Below, piece after piece: positions 43,536 through 52,810 of a stretch of DNA of 64,000 nt. The stretch's first letter is position 1. Every line of letters begins with the position of its first letter. The notes under the pieces were generated by a model. That model did not search any database. It worked only from the letters and a program-made list of their open reading frames with translations, and had not been told where the DNA came from. The position numbers and the translations under genes are program-made. This DNA comes from Pseudotamlana agarivorans (GTDB lineage Bacteria; Bacteroidota; Bacteroidia; Flavobacteriales; Flavobacteriaceae). The stretch covers positions 1 to 64,000 of the forward strand of contig NZ_JAHKPD010000011.1 in NCBI RefSeq assembly GCF_018860245.1. Direction: 5' to 3'.

Positions 43536-44201
43536 TTATTCTGCTAATATAATTCCAGGTAAGTTCGCGTTAAACCACTTGTATTTATTAATAATCATAA
43601 TATGTGTGCCCTTAGAAATCGTCACACAATTTGATATATACTGTATAGGAAAAACCGGGTCTTTATCGCCATGAATGTGGACGATATCGGAAGTACATTC
43701 TTCTTGATTCCAACAGACCATTTCTTTAATAGCCCAACTTAAATATTTAGGATCGTTTACCGAAAGGTATTTTTTATAAAGCTCTAAACGTTTGGTCATT
43801 TCTTTTCCGCAGGCATATTTTTCAAAAACATCAATTTTACTTGCCAGTTGCGTTGGAACTATTTTATAAGCCCCTGTAAGCCTAGCTAATTGCATTCTTT
43901 TAGGCAATTCAAACTTTGTTTTAACGCTAGATACAATAATAAGTTTACGAACTGAAATGTGTTTATTCATTTCCTGGACCAAAACGCCTCCGAAGGAAAC
44001 CCCAAGTAAAACGGGGTTTTCATGCTTAATACACTTAGTCATTCGTAAAGCGTAATTGGAAAGCGACTCTTCATTTAAAGGCAGCATCCACTCTAAAAAA
44101 TGCAGTTGAAATGTATCTTCCGGCAAGTCTATATATTCAAAAATAATTGGACTGGCAGCCATCCCAGGCATGAGGTAAACAGGTATTATCTCTTGACTCA
44201 T
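43536..44201 (-). CDS. Alpha/beta hydrolase
   Basis: The 221-residue protein has the nucleophile elbow GVSFGG near residue 68-73 (Ser70), a typical hydrolase N-terminus (PVYLMPGMAASPIIFEYI) and a C-terminal DIVHIHGDKDPVFP segment with the acid. The catalytic His is likely in SKGTHIMI. Esterase or lipase activity is likely, but the substrate is unknown. It ends 36 bp before the transglycosylase gene and may be co-transcribed with it. Confidence 0.82.
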   Translation of the reverse strand: MSQEIIPVYLMPGMAASPIIFEYIDLPEDTFQLHFLEWMLPLNEESLSNYALRMTKCIKHENPVLLGVSFGGVLVQEMNKHISVRKLIIVSSVKTKFELPKRMQLARLTGAYKIVPTQLASKIDVFEKYACGKEMTKRLELYKKYLSVNDPKYLSWAIKEMVCWNQEECTSDIVHIHGDKDPVFPIQYISNCVTISKGTHIMIINKYKWFNANLPGIILAE

Positions 44202-44246
44202 AAGGCATTAACTATAATTTTACTTTTTCTTAACGATTTTTTTTCG

Positions 44247-44254
44247 TACTTTTG
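44247..44254 (+). promoter_or_regulatory. -7 box of the GNAT-fold gene
   Basis: TACTTTTG fits TAnnTTTG and lies 62 bp before the ATG at 44317. Confidence 0.55.
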
Positions 44255-44316
44255 CGCAAAGTTTGAATAAATAGCCCTCACTATTTAAGATTCCTATAGA
44301 ACTAAAATAAGACAAA

Positions 44317-44613
44317 ATGGTTGAAGCTGCAGAATTAATTGACAATGATTTTCTACGTCAATATGAGATTAAGATTGAAGATCATTTAGCAATAATTGAA
44401 TACTCTTTACAAGAACGAAAAATTTTTCTAACTAAAATGATTATCCCAGAGGAGATCACCGATGAAAATTTTTCAAAAGAATTTCTAACCTTAGTTTTCG
44501 AACAAATACAAGAACGCAATTTAAGTGTTGTTCCAACAAGCCCTGAAATCGCAAAATTTGTAAGAGGCAACAGAAAGTACAAACGTATGCTTCCTGTTGG
44601 CGTAAGAATATAA
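44317..44613 (+). CDS. Small GNAT-like N-acetyltransferase (YjdJ type)
   Basis: The 98-residue protein matches the compact Gcn5-related acetyltransferase family (PF14542). It has a short N-terminal strand pair (ADLIDNDFLRQ-like start, IIEYSLQERKIFLTKMIIP), then helices and the C-terminal VVPTSPEIAKFVRGNRKYKRMLP. This family keeps the acetyl-CoA cleft in about 90 residues, but its substrates are not well known. It is a single gene ended by a bidirectional terminator. Confidence 0.83.
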   Translation: MVEAAELIDNDFLRQYEIKIEDHLAIIEYSLQERKIFLTKMIIPEEITDENFSKEFLTLVFEQIQERNLSVVPTSPEIAKFVRGNRKYKRMLPVGVRI

Positions 44614-44639
44614 GCGCTAAATCGATTTATAATAGAATT

Positions 44640-44672
44640 AAAATCTGAAGTTTTACGCTTCAGATTTTTTTT
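44640..44672. terminator. Bidirectional terminator between the GNAT gene and mtaB
   Basis: AAATCTGAAG and CTTCAGATTT pair around a 7-nt loop and run into eight T. It ends 3 bp before the stop of the convergent gene. Confidence 0.85.
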
Positions 44673-44675
44673 GTT

Positions 44676-46001
44676 TTAAGCTGTAAGTGCATCTACAAAC
44701 TCGAAACGCACTAAACCATCATCATCAATTTCCGTAAGTGCTACATCATGTAATGTGTTCACCAACTCTGGATTCCAAGGTGTTTTAACTTTTACGTAAT
44801 TTTCGGTAAATCCATGAATATATCCTTCTTTATTTTCGCTTTCAAATAACACTGTCCTGGTTGTACCTAACTGACTTTCATAAAAAGCACGACGCTTCTT
44901 AACCGATAATCCCCTAAGCATTTTACTACGTTTAGATCTTACATTTCCAGGAACCACACCTTCCATACCCACGGCTTCCGTATTATCACGTTCTGAATAT
45001 GTAAACACGTGTAAATAAGAAATATCAAGATTGGCAAGAAAGTTATATGTTTCTAAGAAATGTTCATCAGTCTCCCCAGGAAACCCAACAATAACATCCG
45101 CACCAATACAAGCATGAGGCATCACTTCCTTAATTTTTGAAATACGATCTACATACAATTCACGCATGTAACGACGTTTCATTTTTTTAAGAATTTCGTT
45201 AGTACCAGATTGTAATGGCACATGAAAATGTGGTACAAACGCTCTTGATTTAGCTACTAAATCGATGGTTTCATTCTTTAATAAATTTGGCTCGATAGAA
45301 GAAATTCTTAAACGTTCGATACCTTTTACTTTATCTAATTCTGTAACCAAATCTAAAAAAGTATGTTCGTGTTTTTTATTCCCAAACTCCCCTTTTCCGT
45401 AATCACCAATATTCACTCCGGTTAAAACAATTTCTTTTATATTCTGCTCAGAAATTTCCTTAGCATTCTTTAAAACGTTAGTCATAGTATCACTTCTTGA
45501 AATGCCTCGCGCTAAAGGAATCGTGCAATAAGTACATTTATAATCGCAACCATCTTGAACCTTTAAAAAGGCACGCGTTCTATCACCAATGGAATACGAA
45601 CCCACGTAAAAATCGGCATCTTCAATTTCACAAGAATGCACTTCCCCAAAATCATTTTTCGTTAAATCATTTAGGTAATCGGTAATTTTAAATTTTTCGG
45701 TCGCTCCAAGCACCAAATCAACACCATTAACATCGGCTAATTCTTGAGGTTTCAATTGCGCATAACACCCTACAGCAGCAACAAAAGCATCTTCATTTGC
45801 CTTTTGGGCTTGCTTAACTATGGTTTTAAAACGCTTATCGGCATTCTCGGTAACCGAACAGGTATTAATAACATAAATGTCTGCTTTCTCCGTGAAATCA
45901 ACCCTGTCAAACCCTTCCTTACTAAAATCCCTTGCTATGGTAGACGTTTCTGAAAAATTTAATTTACAACCTAAAGTATAAAATGCGACTTTCTTATTCA
46001 T
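44676..46001 (-). CDS. mtaB: tRNA t6A37 methylthiotransferase
   Basis: The enzyme adds a methylthio group to N6-threonylcarbamoyladenosine at tRNA position 37, using two iron-sulfur clusters. The 441-residue protein has the N-terminal UPF0004 domain with Cys in GCKLN, NTCSVT and GCYAQ. The radical SAM motif is CDYKCTYCTIPLARG near residues 152-166, and a C-terminal TRAM domain binds RNA. The single internal motif set and the MtaB-like YTLGCKLNFSETS start separate it from MiaB and RimO. Confidence 0.94.
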   Translation of the reverse strand: MNKKVAFYTLGCKLNFSETSTIARDFSKEGFDRVDFTEKADIYVINTCSVTENADKRFKTIVKQAQKANEDAFVAAVGCYAQLKPQELADVNGVDLVLGATEKFKITDYLNDLTKNDFGEVHSCEIEDADFYVGSYSIGDRTRAFLKVQDGCDYKCTYCTIPLARGISRSDTMTNVLKNAKEISEQNIKEIVLTGVNIGDYGKGEFGNKKHEHTFLDLVTELDKVKGIERLRISSIEPNLLKNETIDLVAKSRAFVPHFHVPLQSGTNEILKKMKRRYMRELYVDRISKIKEVMPHACIGADVIVGFPGETDEHFLETYNFLANLDISYLHVFTYSERDNTEAVGMEGVVPGNVRSKRSKMLRGLSVKKRRAFYESQLGTTRTVLFESENKEGYIHGFTENYVKVKTPWNPELVNTLHDVALTEIDDDGLVRFEFVDALTA

Positions 46002-46020
46002 GGTATTTTGTTATCCCGAA

Positions 46021-46052
46021 TTTGTTTCAAGATCTTTTAAAAATTATCTTTA
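46021..46052 (+). promoter_or_regulatory. Probable promoter of the peptide-binding lipoprotein gene
   Basis: TTTG at 46021-46024 and TATCTTTA at 46045-46052 are 20 bp apart; the last -7 base differs from consensus. The start site near 46060 leaves about 90 nt of leader before ATG 46152. Confidence 0.5.
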
Positions 46053-46151
46053 CCTTTTCTCATTATGAACGAAAAGAAGAATTTCTTTCAGGAAATTAGG
46101 ACACTTTGTTCATCTCGATATGAGCGTGCAAATTTACAACTAATTAGTTAT

Positions 46152-47774
46152 ATGATAAAACCTAAACTCAAACAAATAATCAACTATTTATCAATTAGTT
46201 ATATAGCACTTTTGTTTTTTTCTTGCGAGTCAAATTCCGACATAAACAGAGATCATTTGGTTTTTAGGTATAATGAATATGCCAACATAAACACTTTAGA
46301 CCCTGCCTTTTCAAGAACACTTCAAGACAACTCGGTATGCAATCAAATTTTTAACGGATTAGTACAGCTGGATGATGAATTAAACATCTTACCATGTATT
46401 GCTAAGAACTGGACCGTTTCTGAAGACGGCATGACCTACCAATTTAACCTTCGGAGCGATGTTTATTTTCATAATCACGAATTATTTGGCAAAGACTCCA
46501 CAAGAACGGTTAATGCTACCGATTTCAAATACAGTTTGAACCGTTTAAGGGATGAAAAAATAGCTTCTCCAGGCAGCTGGGTTTTAAATAAAGTTGATGA
46601 CTTTAGTGCTGTTAACGATACGATTTTTGAAATTAAACTGAAGCAACCTTTTCCTGCATTTATAGGCCTATTAACCATGAAATATTGCTCGGTTATCCCT
46701 AAAGAAGTTGCTAATTTTTATGGTTCCGATTTCAGGAGCCACCCTATTGGAACAGGCCCATTTAAATTTAAACGCTGGGAAGAAAACATCAAATTAGTTT
46801 TTAGAAAAAATCCTAATTACTTTGAGAAAGACAAAAAAGGAATCTCACTACCCTATTTAGAGGCTGTAGCTATAACTTTTCTCCCCGATAAACAAAGTGA
46901 GTTTTTACAGTTTGCACAAGGAAATATCGACTATATTTCAGGGCTTGATGCTTCCTATAAAGATGAATTATTAACCGCTAGCGGAAAACTGCAAACGCGA
47001 TACGCCGAAACCGTAAATATGATTCGCGGTCCCTACCTAAACACTGAATATTTAGGTTTTTATTTAGATTCTGAAACTCCAGAAATACAATCTGTACTAC
47101 TTAGACAGGCTATAAACTATGGTTTTGATCGCAAAAAAATGATTGTATATTTAAGAAACGGCATCGGGAACCCTGCTAACGGTGGTTTTATTCCAATTGG
47201 CCTTCCTGGGTATAACGCATCTATAGGCTATACCTACCAGCCAAAAAAAGCCAAGGAACTTGTTTCCCAATTTATTACTGAAACCGGTATTAACAATCCG
47301 CAAATCACTTTAGTTACCACAAGCAATTACCTAAGTTTTTGTGAATTTATTCAACGTGAACTTGAAAAAACAGGCTTAAATATCCATGTAGACGTGATGC
47401 CTGAAGCCTCATTGCGCTCGGCACGATCAAACGGTAAGGTAGACATGTTTAGAAGTTCATGGATTGCCGATTATTTAGATGCCGAAAACTACCTATCCAT
47501 ATTTTACAGTAAAAACTTTGCCCCAAATGGATCAAATTATTTTCATTACAAGGATGAAAAGTTTGACAGCTTATATAACAAAGCTTTTACAGTTACCGAT
47601 ATCGAAAAAAGAAAAAAGATCTATACGACAATGGACTCTTTAGCCATGCGAAAAGCACTCATGGTACCTTTATACTATGATGAAGTGATTCGTTTTACTC
47701 GCAAAAACATAAATGGCCTAGGCGTTAACCCTATAAACCTGTTAGAATTAAAGTATGTTAAAAAGGGCTTTTAG
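46152..47774 (+). CDS. Peptide/nickel-type ABC transporter substrate-binding lipoprotein
   Basis: The 540-residue protein belongs to SBP family 5 (OppA/DppA). The lipoprotein signal ends in LLFFSC (Cys23), which supports ATG 46152; starting at 46065 would put 29 charged residues before it. Typical segments are LDPAFSRTLQDNSVCNQIFNGLVQ, WTVSEDGMTYQFNLRSDVYFHN, HPIGTGPFKFKRWEE and VDMFRSSWIADYLDAENYLS. Likely ligands are oligopeptides. No permease genes lie nearby, so it works with a transporter encoded elsewhere. Confidence 0.87.
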   Translation: MIKPKLKQIINYLSISYIALLFFSCESNSDINRDHLVFRYNEYANINTLDPAFSRTLQDNSVCNQIFNGLVQLDDELNILPCIAKNWTVSEDGMTYQFNLRSDVYFHNHELFGKDSTRTVNATDFKYSLNRLRDEKIASPGSWVLNKVDDFSAVNDTIFEIKLKQPFPAFIGLLTMKYCSVIPKEVANFYGSDFRSHPIGTGPFKFKRWEENIKLVFRKNPNYFEKDKKGISLPYLEAVAITFLPDKQSEFLQFAQGNIDYISGLDASYKDELLTASGKLQTRYAETVNMIRGPYLNTEYLGFYLDSETPEIQSVLLRQAINYGFDRKKMIVYLRNGIGNPANGGFIPIGLPGYNASIGYTYQPKKAKELVSQFITETGINNPQITLVTTSNYLSFCEFIQRELEKTGLNIHVDVMPEASLRSARSNGKVDMFRSSWIADYLDAENYLSIFYSKNFAPNGSNYFHYKDEKFDSLYNKAFTVTDIEKRKKIYTTMDSLAMRKALMVPLYYDEVIRFTRKNINGLGVNPINLLELKYVKKGF

Positions 47775-48453
47775 GCTCAATTACCTTTTCTGTTATAATC
47801 CCATGAACAATTAAGTAGAGACCTGTAGCATAAAAGAACATAATGCTAAAATCTTGATATGGAACATCGGTTTTGAAGGTTTTTATAACCATAATACCTT
47901 CAGAGAGCATATAGCACAACACACCTACAAACACGAAAAGGTAACTCTTTTCATCTACAACACCTTTTCTTAAAAAAGCAAATTGACACAGTAATAGCGA
48001 TATAAAATAACTGATTAATGCTGGCAGAAAGAAATTCCCAAGATCTTCATAAATATACCTTACCAAGCCAACGGTAAAAATAAATATCACTATAGAAAAC
48101 GGAATTAATCGGCGAACCCTAAAATCTGATCTATGCGAAAACCGAAAACATAAAAATAATTTCCCTACAGAATATATAACTAAACTAATAACCAAAAGGT
48201 AGATATTTTCATGATCTATTATTAAAAAGTCAGCAACAACAAAGCAAAGAAGCGCAATCATCGTCCATGAAAAATTACTTTTGGAAGCTGAATTATTATA
48301 GTAATAGTATAGAAACAATAATCCGATAACCGGTGGTTTTGAGACATAGCGATATGGCCAAATCGGTAAATTGATTTTAACAATAGTATCTATAAATAGA
48401 ACGATAAAAAAAACAATAAAAAACTTTTTCTTATTTTTTAATATGTTCAACAT
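47758..48453 (-). CDS. YhhN-like integral membrane protein, copy 1
   Basis: The 231-residue protein has about eight transmembrane helices. The YhhN-like pattern is a conserved KPP after the first helix (YRYVSKPPVIGLL), a polar helix with FVVADFLIID and a last helix pair (CYMLSEG, FYATGLYLIVHG). Some YhhN relatives in animals are lysoplasmalogenases; bacterial function is largely unknown. It overlaps the end of the convergent peptide-binding gene by 17 bp and has a close paralogue upstream. Confidence 0.68.
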   Translation of the reverse strand: MLNILKNKKKFFIVFFIVLFIDTIVKINLPIWPYRYVSKPPVIGLLFLYYYYNNSASKSNFSWTMIALLCFVVADFLIIDHENIYLLVISLVIYSVGKLFLCFRFSHRSDFRVRRLIPFSIVIFIFTVGLVRYIYEDLGNFFLPALISYFISLLLCQFAFLRKGVVDEKSYLFVFVGVLCYMLSEGIMVIKTFKTDVPYQDFSIMFFYATGLYLIVHGIITEKVIEPKSPF

Positions 48454-48552
48454 GCTAAGGGATGCATTAGATGAAATGAATTAAATTGATTTAAAGGATT
48501 AAATACTACAACTCAAATTGAATTAAAAAATTTGAGCGCATTCCATATCGAA

Positions 48553-49314
48553 TTATAAAATATATTTAGGCGTAATTCTTTTTTCTATAATGATCCCATG
48601 AACTATTAAATAAATACCAGTTGCATAAAAGAACATGATACAAAAATCTTGATAAGGCAAGTCAGTTTTAAAAGTGTTCACAATCGTAAACCCTTCGGAA
48701 ACCATATAACATAAAACACCTATTAACACATATAGGTAACTTTTTTTATCTACCGCCTCTTTTCTTAAATAAGCAAATTGGCACAGTAAAAGCGATATAA
48801 AATAGCTTATCAAGGCAAATAAAAAGTAGTTTCCAAGACCTTCATAGATATACACTATTAAACCAACTGTATAAATAAAGATGACAATTGAAAAGGGAAT
48901 TAACCGACTTACTTTAAAGTCGAATTTATGCGAAAACCGGAAACATAAAAACACCTTCGCTAAGGTATAGACCACAAAACTAGAAATTAACAACGTCGTA
49001 TTCTCCCTATTTATAATTAACAAATCTGCTATAAAAAAACAAGCCAACGCCAACATAACCCAAGTAAAGTTACGCGTTTTTGATGCACTATAATTATAAT
49101 AGTAATAAAATACAATAAGTAATATAACTGGTGGTTTAGAAACGAAACGATAAGGCCAAGGATAGTTGGATTTAACTACCGTATCTATAATTAGGAAGAC
49201 AAAAAAAAGTACTGCAAACTTTCTTTTATCCTTTAAAAATTTTAAAACACCATTTAATTTGGGCATAATGGATTCCAGTTTTAAGGAATGAACACCTATT
49301 ACATTCTCGGACAA
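48553..49314 (-). CDS. YhhN-like integral membrane protein, copy 2
   Basis: The 253-residue protein matches the next gene along its whole membrane part (PYRFVSKPPVILL, RFSHKFDFKVSRLIPFSIVIF, SYFISLLLCQFAYLRK), with an N-terminal extension of about 20 residues. The start may instead be the internal Met in MPKLNGVLKF, which fits copy 1 better. This is a recent tandem duplication. The pair is probably read as one transcript with a 99-bp gap. Confidence 0.68.
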   Translation of the reverse strand: MSENVIGVHSLKLESIMPKLNGVLKFLKDKRKFAVLFFVFLIIDTVVKSNYPWPYRFVSKPPVILLIVFYYYYNYSASKTRNFTWVMLALACFFIADLLIINRENTTLLISSFVVYTLAKVFLCFRFSHKFDFKVSRLIPFSIVIFIYTVGLIVYIYEGLGNYFLFALISYFISLLLCQFAYLRKEAVDKKSYLYVLIGVLCYMVSEGFTIVNTFKTDLPYQDFCIMFFYATGIYLIVHGIIIEKRITPKYIL

Positions 49315-49452
49315 AGTACAAAAAAATTTGAATTCCCAACAAAAGCCGCGTTATTTGGAATTAATATCCATAAACACTTTACATTAAAAATTTATTAAAT
49401 AACATTATTATTAAAAGCCATAAGACTAATTACTCTGGCTATACGTCGTATC

Positions 49453-50628
49453 CTACTCGCGCCTAAACCTCTTAGATGCATCAAAGACATGTTCCAAAAT
49501 GGCTTTATCTTGTTCAGAAAGGTTTGGCCCTCGTCTTGACATTACAACATCGGCCACTTCAAATGCTTTTTTAGTTAAATAAGTTGTAAAGCCGCTACTA
49601 CCTCCCCAACTAAAGCTAGGTACAAAATTACGAGGAAAACCACTTCCAAATATATTGGCACTTACGCCTATAACAGTTCCTGTGTTAAACATGGTATTAA
49701 TACCGCACTTACTATGATCCCCCATCATGAGTCCGCAAAATTGTAAGCCCGTTTTCGCAAAACCTTCCGTTTGATAATCCCATAATCGAACTTCAGCATA
49801 GTTATTTTTCAGGTTAGAATTATTGGTATCGGCACCCAAATTACACCATTCACCCAATACAGAGTTTCCTAAAAAGCCATCATGACCTTTATTTGAATAC
49901 CCAAACAACACCGAATTATTAACTTCACCACCTACTTTACTATGAGGCCCCACAGTTGTTGGCCCATAAATTTTAGCCCCCATTTTTACAGTAGCACTTT
50001 CGCACAAAGCAAAAGGCCCACGAATAATTGCGCCTTCCATAATTTCGGTGTTTCTTCCAATATAAATAGGCCCGCTTGAAGCATTTAAGGTTACAAACTC
50101 TAACTTAGCCCCTTCTTCAATAAATATATTTTCAGCAGCAATAACATGGTTACTTGTAGGAATGGGTTTAGACTTTCTACCGTCAGTAATTAAGTCAAAA
50201 TCTTCTTGAATCGCTTCTCCATTTTTAGAAAAAATATCCCATGTATTATTTATTTGAATAGCATCTGCATCAAACTCTATGGCCTCATATGCATCAAAAT
50301 CGATATCCTCTTGTTCTTCTTTGGCAAAAAAAGCGATGACATCTTCTCCGTTAAAAATGGCTTGATTTTCCTGAAGTTCTTTAACCATTTCTGCCAATTC
50401 ATAATTAGGAAGGTAGGATGCATTAATCATCACATTATTTTCCATTTCAACCATAGGAAATTTATCAGAGAGATAATCTTCAGTAATTGTCGTAGTTGTG
50501 CAATCTAAAAAGGACTCCCATTTTTCTCGAATGGTTAACACACCAACACGAATATCGGCTACGGGTCTAGTATAAGTAAAGGGTAACAAATTGTTACGCG
50601 AAGGACCATCAAAAAGAATGTAATTCAT
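49453..50628 (-). CDS. GlmU-like sugar nucleotidyltransferase / hexapeptide transferase
   Basis: The 391-residue protein starts with a nucleotidyltransferase-like domain (ILFDGPSRNNLLPFTYTRPVADIRVG). A left-handed beta-helix of hexapeptide repeats runs from about residue 165 to 350 (IYIGRNTEIMEGAIIRGPFALCE, LGEWCNLGADTNNSNL). This resembles the GlmU layout but lacks the classical LxxGxGTRM signature. It may be a regulatory or acyltransferase-like protein in cell-wall sugar metabolism. The substrate is unknown. Confidence 0.78.
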   Translation of the reverse strand: MNYILFDGPSRNNLLPFTYTRPVADIRVGVLTIREKWESFLDCTTTTITEDYLSDKFPMVEMENNVMINASYLPNYELAEMVKELQENQAIFNGEDVIAFFAKEEQEDIDFDAYEAIEFDADAIQINNTWDIFSKNGEAIQEDFDLITDGRKSKPIPTSNHVIAAENIFIEEGAKLEFVTLNASSGPIYIGRNTEIMEGAIIRGPFALCESATVKMGAKIYGPTTVGPHSKVGGEVNNSVLFGYSNKGHDGFLGNSVLGEWCNLGADTNNSNLKNNYAEVRLWDYQTEGFAKTGLQFCGLMMGDHSKCGINTMFNTGTVIGVSANIFGSGFPRNFVPSFSWGGSSGFTTYLTKKAFEVADVVMSRRGPNLSEQDKAILEHVFDASKRFRRE

Positions 50629-50722
50629 TTTTAGATATAAAATTAAAAGTTAGGCTGTCATGAATTTTATCAATAACACCTAACTCAAGTTTGGTAGACC
50701 AAAAATAGCTTAATTCATTAAA

Positions 50723-50756
50723 TAAAAAAAGCCTCTCTACAATAGAAAGGCTTTTA
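50723..50756 (-). terminator. Terminator of rpmE2
   Basis: On the minus strand, AAAAGCCTTTCTA pairs with TAGAGAGGCTTTT, apart from one mismatch, and runs into T residues. Confidence 0.8.
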
Positions 50757-50777
50757 AAAATATATTTTTGGCTAAAC

Positions 50778-51029
50778 TTATTTCTTAAACTTAGCGTATT
50801 TAGTTTTGAACTTATCAATTCTACCAGCTGTATCTACTAATTTAGATTTTCCTGTGTAGAAAGGGTGCGATGTTCTAGAAATCTCCATTTTTACTAATGG
50901 GTATTCAACGCCATCAACTTCAAGAGTTTCGTTAGTATCTGCTGTAGACTTAGTTAAGAATACATCGTCGTTAGACATATCTTTAAATGCTACAATTCTA
51001 TAATTTTCTGGATGTATACCTTTTCTCAT
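50778..51029 (-). CDS. rpmE2: 50S ribosomal protein L31 type B
   Basis: The 83-residue protein starts [20 protein letters not shown] and continues with [23 protein letters not shown], the diagnostic L31 core. It lacks the zinc-binding CxxC pairs of type A, so it is the zinc-free paralogue, which stays on ribosomes when zinc is scarce. I placed the start at 51029 because relatives begin at this Met; nine codons upstream are open. A terminator follows. Confidence 0.95.
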   Translation of the reverse strand: MRKGIHPENYRIVAFKDMSNDDVFLTKSTADTNETLEVDGVEYPLVKMEISRTSHPFYTGKSKLVDTAGRIDKFKTKYAKFKK

Positions 51030-51141
51030 CGCTAAATGCTTTATTGTTACTTTCAATTTTGGAGTGCAAATTTAGTTATTTTTTACAACTACACAACACT
51101 TTTTTTGTTTTTATTTCAAAAAAACAAAGATAAGGTTTTAC

Positions 51142-51149
51142 TATATTTG
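51142..51149 (+). promoter_or_regulatory. -7 box of the DUF4199 gene
   Basis: TATATTTG matches TAnnTTTG, 40 bp before ATG 51190. Confidence 0.6.
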
Positions 51150-51189
51150 AAATCTAATTATTACAACTAAATTAATCAATCAAATTATT

Positions 51190-51720
51190 ATGGAAAATTC
51201 ATTAAAATCGATCTCAACGCATTACGGCTTATATTTAGGTGCTTTACTAGCTTTAATCACAGTGCTATGCTATGCTATAGATTTGGAATTACTAACAAAT
51301 ATGTGGGTTGGTATATTCATAATGATTGCCATAATTGTTCTTGGTATTATTTGCGTGGCTAAAGTAAAACAAGCTCAAGCAGGTTTTGTTTCCTTTAAAC
51401 AGGCTTTTACTTCATATTTTATTACCGTTTTAATTGGATTATTAATTAGCACTTTCGTCTCCTATTTATTATTCAATTTTATTGATACTGAGGCCGCAGA
51501 AGTTTTAAAACAAAAAACGATTGAAAAAACCGTTGAAATGTTAGAAGGCTTTAATTCACCTACAGACGCGATAGATAAAGCCGTAACACAAATTGAATCT
51601 CAAAACCAATACTCGTTAGGCAACATTGCTAAAGGATTAGCTGGTTATCTTGTGTTTTTTAGTGTTATCGGGCTTATAGTTGCCGCAGTAATGAAAAAAA
51701 GTAACCCAGAGGCCGAATAA
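51190..51720 (+). CDS. DUF4199 membrane protein
   Basis: The 176-residue protein has four transmembrane helices (about 12-28, 35-57, 70-92 and 145-168) with the conserved FVSFKQAFTSYFITVLIGLLI segment. DUF4199 is found mainly in Bacteroidota and has no known function. Here it precedes a glycosyltransferase, as it often does in the group, so a role at the envelope is plausible. Confidence 0.83.
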   Translation: MENSLKSISTHYGLYLGALLALITVLCYAIDLELLTNMWVGIFIMIAIIVLGIICVAKVKQAQAGFVSFKQAFTSYFITVLIGLLISTFVSYLLFNFIDTEAAEVLKQKTIEKTVEMLEGFNSPTDAIDKAVTQIESQNQYSLGNIAKGLAGYLVFFSVIGLIVAAVMKKSNPEAE

Positions 51721-51726
51721 ATTCAG

Positions 51727-51758
51727 TATTTTTGAATATTATTTTCGAAAATATTCAA
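51727..51758 (+). promoter_or_regulatory. -7 box fused to an inverted repeat that abuts the GT2 start codon
   Basis: TATTTTTG (51727-51734) is a -7 box. TTGAATATT (51732-51740) and AATATTCAA (51750-51758) are perfect inverted arms around 9 bases, and TTTTCGAAAA (51742-51751) is itself a palindrome. The right arm ends directly before ATG 51759. It could be an operator or a hairpin that hides the start. Confidence 0.5.
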
Positions 51759-52709
51759 ATGAACATATCTGTAGTTATTCCACTACTTAACGAACAAGAA
51801 TCCTTAACCGAATTACATGATTGGATTGTAAGAGTGATGCTTTCCAATCAGTTTTCTTATGAAATCATCTTTATTGACGATGGTAGCACCGATAATTCTT
51901 GGGAGATTATCTCCACATTAGCCTCACAAGACATCCATGTAAAAGGGATTCAGTTTTTAAAAAACTTCGGGAAATCACAAGCACTTCACGCTGGTTTTGA
52001 AAAAGCGCAAGGTGAGGTCGTTATTACCATGGATGCCGATTTACAAGACAATCCTGATGAAATCCCCGAACTCTACCACATGATTAAAACCGAAGGTTTT
52101 GATTTGGTATCGGGCTGGAAAAAGAAGCGCTACGACTCAGTAATCTCGAAAAATCTACCTTCAAAATTATTTAATTGGGCCGCTAGAAAAACATCAGGGG
52201 TCAAATTAAATGATTTTAATTGTGGCTTAAAAGCCTATAAACTTGAAGTTGTAAAAAACATTGATGTTAACGGAGAAATGCACCGTTACATTCCCGTGCT
52301 TTCCAAAAATGCTGGTTTTAGCAACATAGGCGAAAAGGTGGTACAACACCAAGCTCGAAAATATGGCGTTACTAAATTTGGCATAGATAGATTTGTTCAT
52401 GGTTTTCTCGATTTAATCACCATTTGGTTTTTATCTCGTTTTGGAAAACGTCCAATGCACTTGTTTGGCGCCCTTGGTTTCATAATGATTACCATTGGTT
52501 TTGTTTTTGCGCTTTACTTAGGTATTGATAAACTCTTTTTAAATCAGCAAGGGCGATTGATTACCGAGCGACCACAATTCTATATATCACTAACAACCAT
52601 GATCATAGGTACCCAGTTTTTTGTTGCTGGCTTTTTAGGTGAAATTATATTAAGAATGAAACAAGACAAAAAACGCTATGCGATTAAAGCCGCATTAAAT
52701 TTAAATTAA
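51759..52709 (+). CDS. GT2-family glycosyltransferase (DPMS/GtrB-like)
   Basis: The 316-residue protein has a GT-A domain with PLLNEQESL near the start, the DDGSTD motif near residue 45 and DADLQDNPDE, the DxD-like metal site, near 90. Two C-terminal transmembrane helices follow (about 230-255 and 270-300), as in GtrB and ArnC-type enzymes that charge undecaprenyl phosphate with a sugar. The start at 51759 follows the inverted repeat directly. The donor is unknown. Confidence 0.87.
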   Translation: MNISVVIPLLNEQESLTELHDWIVRVMLSNQFSYEIIFIDDGSTDNSWEIISTLASQDIHVKGIQFLKNFGKSQALHAGFEKAQGEVVITMDADLQDNPDEIPELYHMIKTEGFDLVSGWKKKRYDSVISKNLPSKLFNWAARKTSGVKLNDFNCGLKAYKLEVVKNIDVNGEMHRYIPVLSKNAGFSNIGEKVVQHQARKYGVTKFGIDRFVHGFLDLITIWFLSRFGKRPMHLFGALGFIMITIGFVFALYLGIDKLFLNQQGRLITERPQFYISLTTMIIGTQFFVAGFLGEIILRMKQDKKRYAIKAALNLN

Positions 52710-52780
52710 CTTTATAAAATACAGTATTATCATTTGTTTATGTTTTCTGTATTAACAACTAAATAAAAAGAGGAATTGCT

Positions 52781-52788
52781 TATTTTTG
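52781..52788 (+). promoter_or_regulatory. -7 box of the phosphohexomutase gene
   Basis: TATTTTTG matches TAnnTTTG, 22 bp before ATG 52811. Confidence 0.6.
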
Positions 52789-52810
52789 TAATCCTTTATT
52801 TCACAACATT

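Noticed and set aside
50609-50818. Small minus-strand open frame between the GlmU-like gene and rpmE2
   Set aside because: It overlaps both genes, covers the rpmE2 terminator and has no recognisable features.
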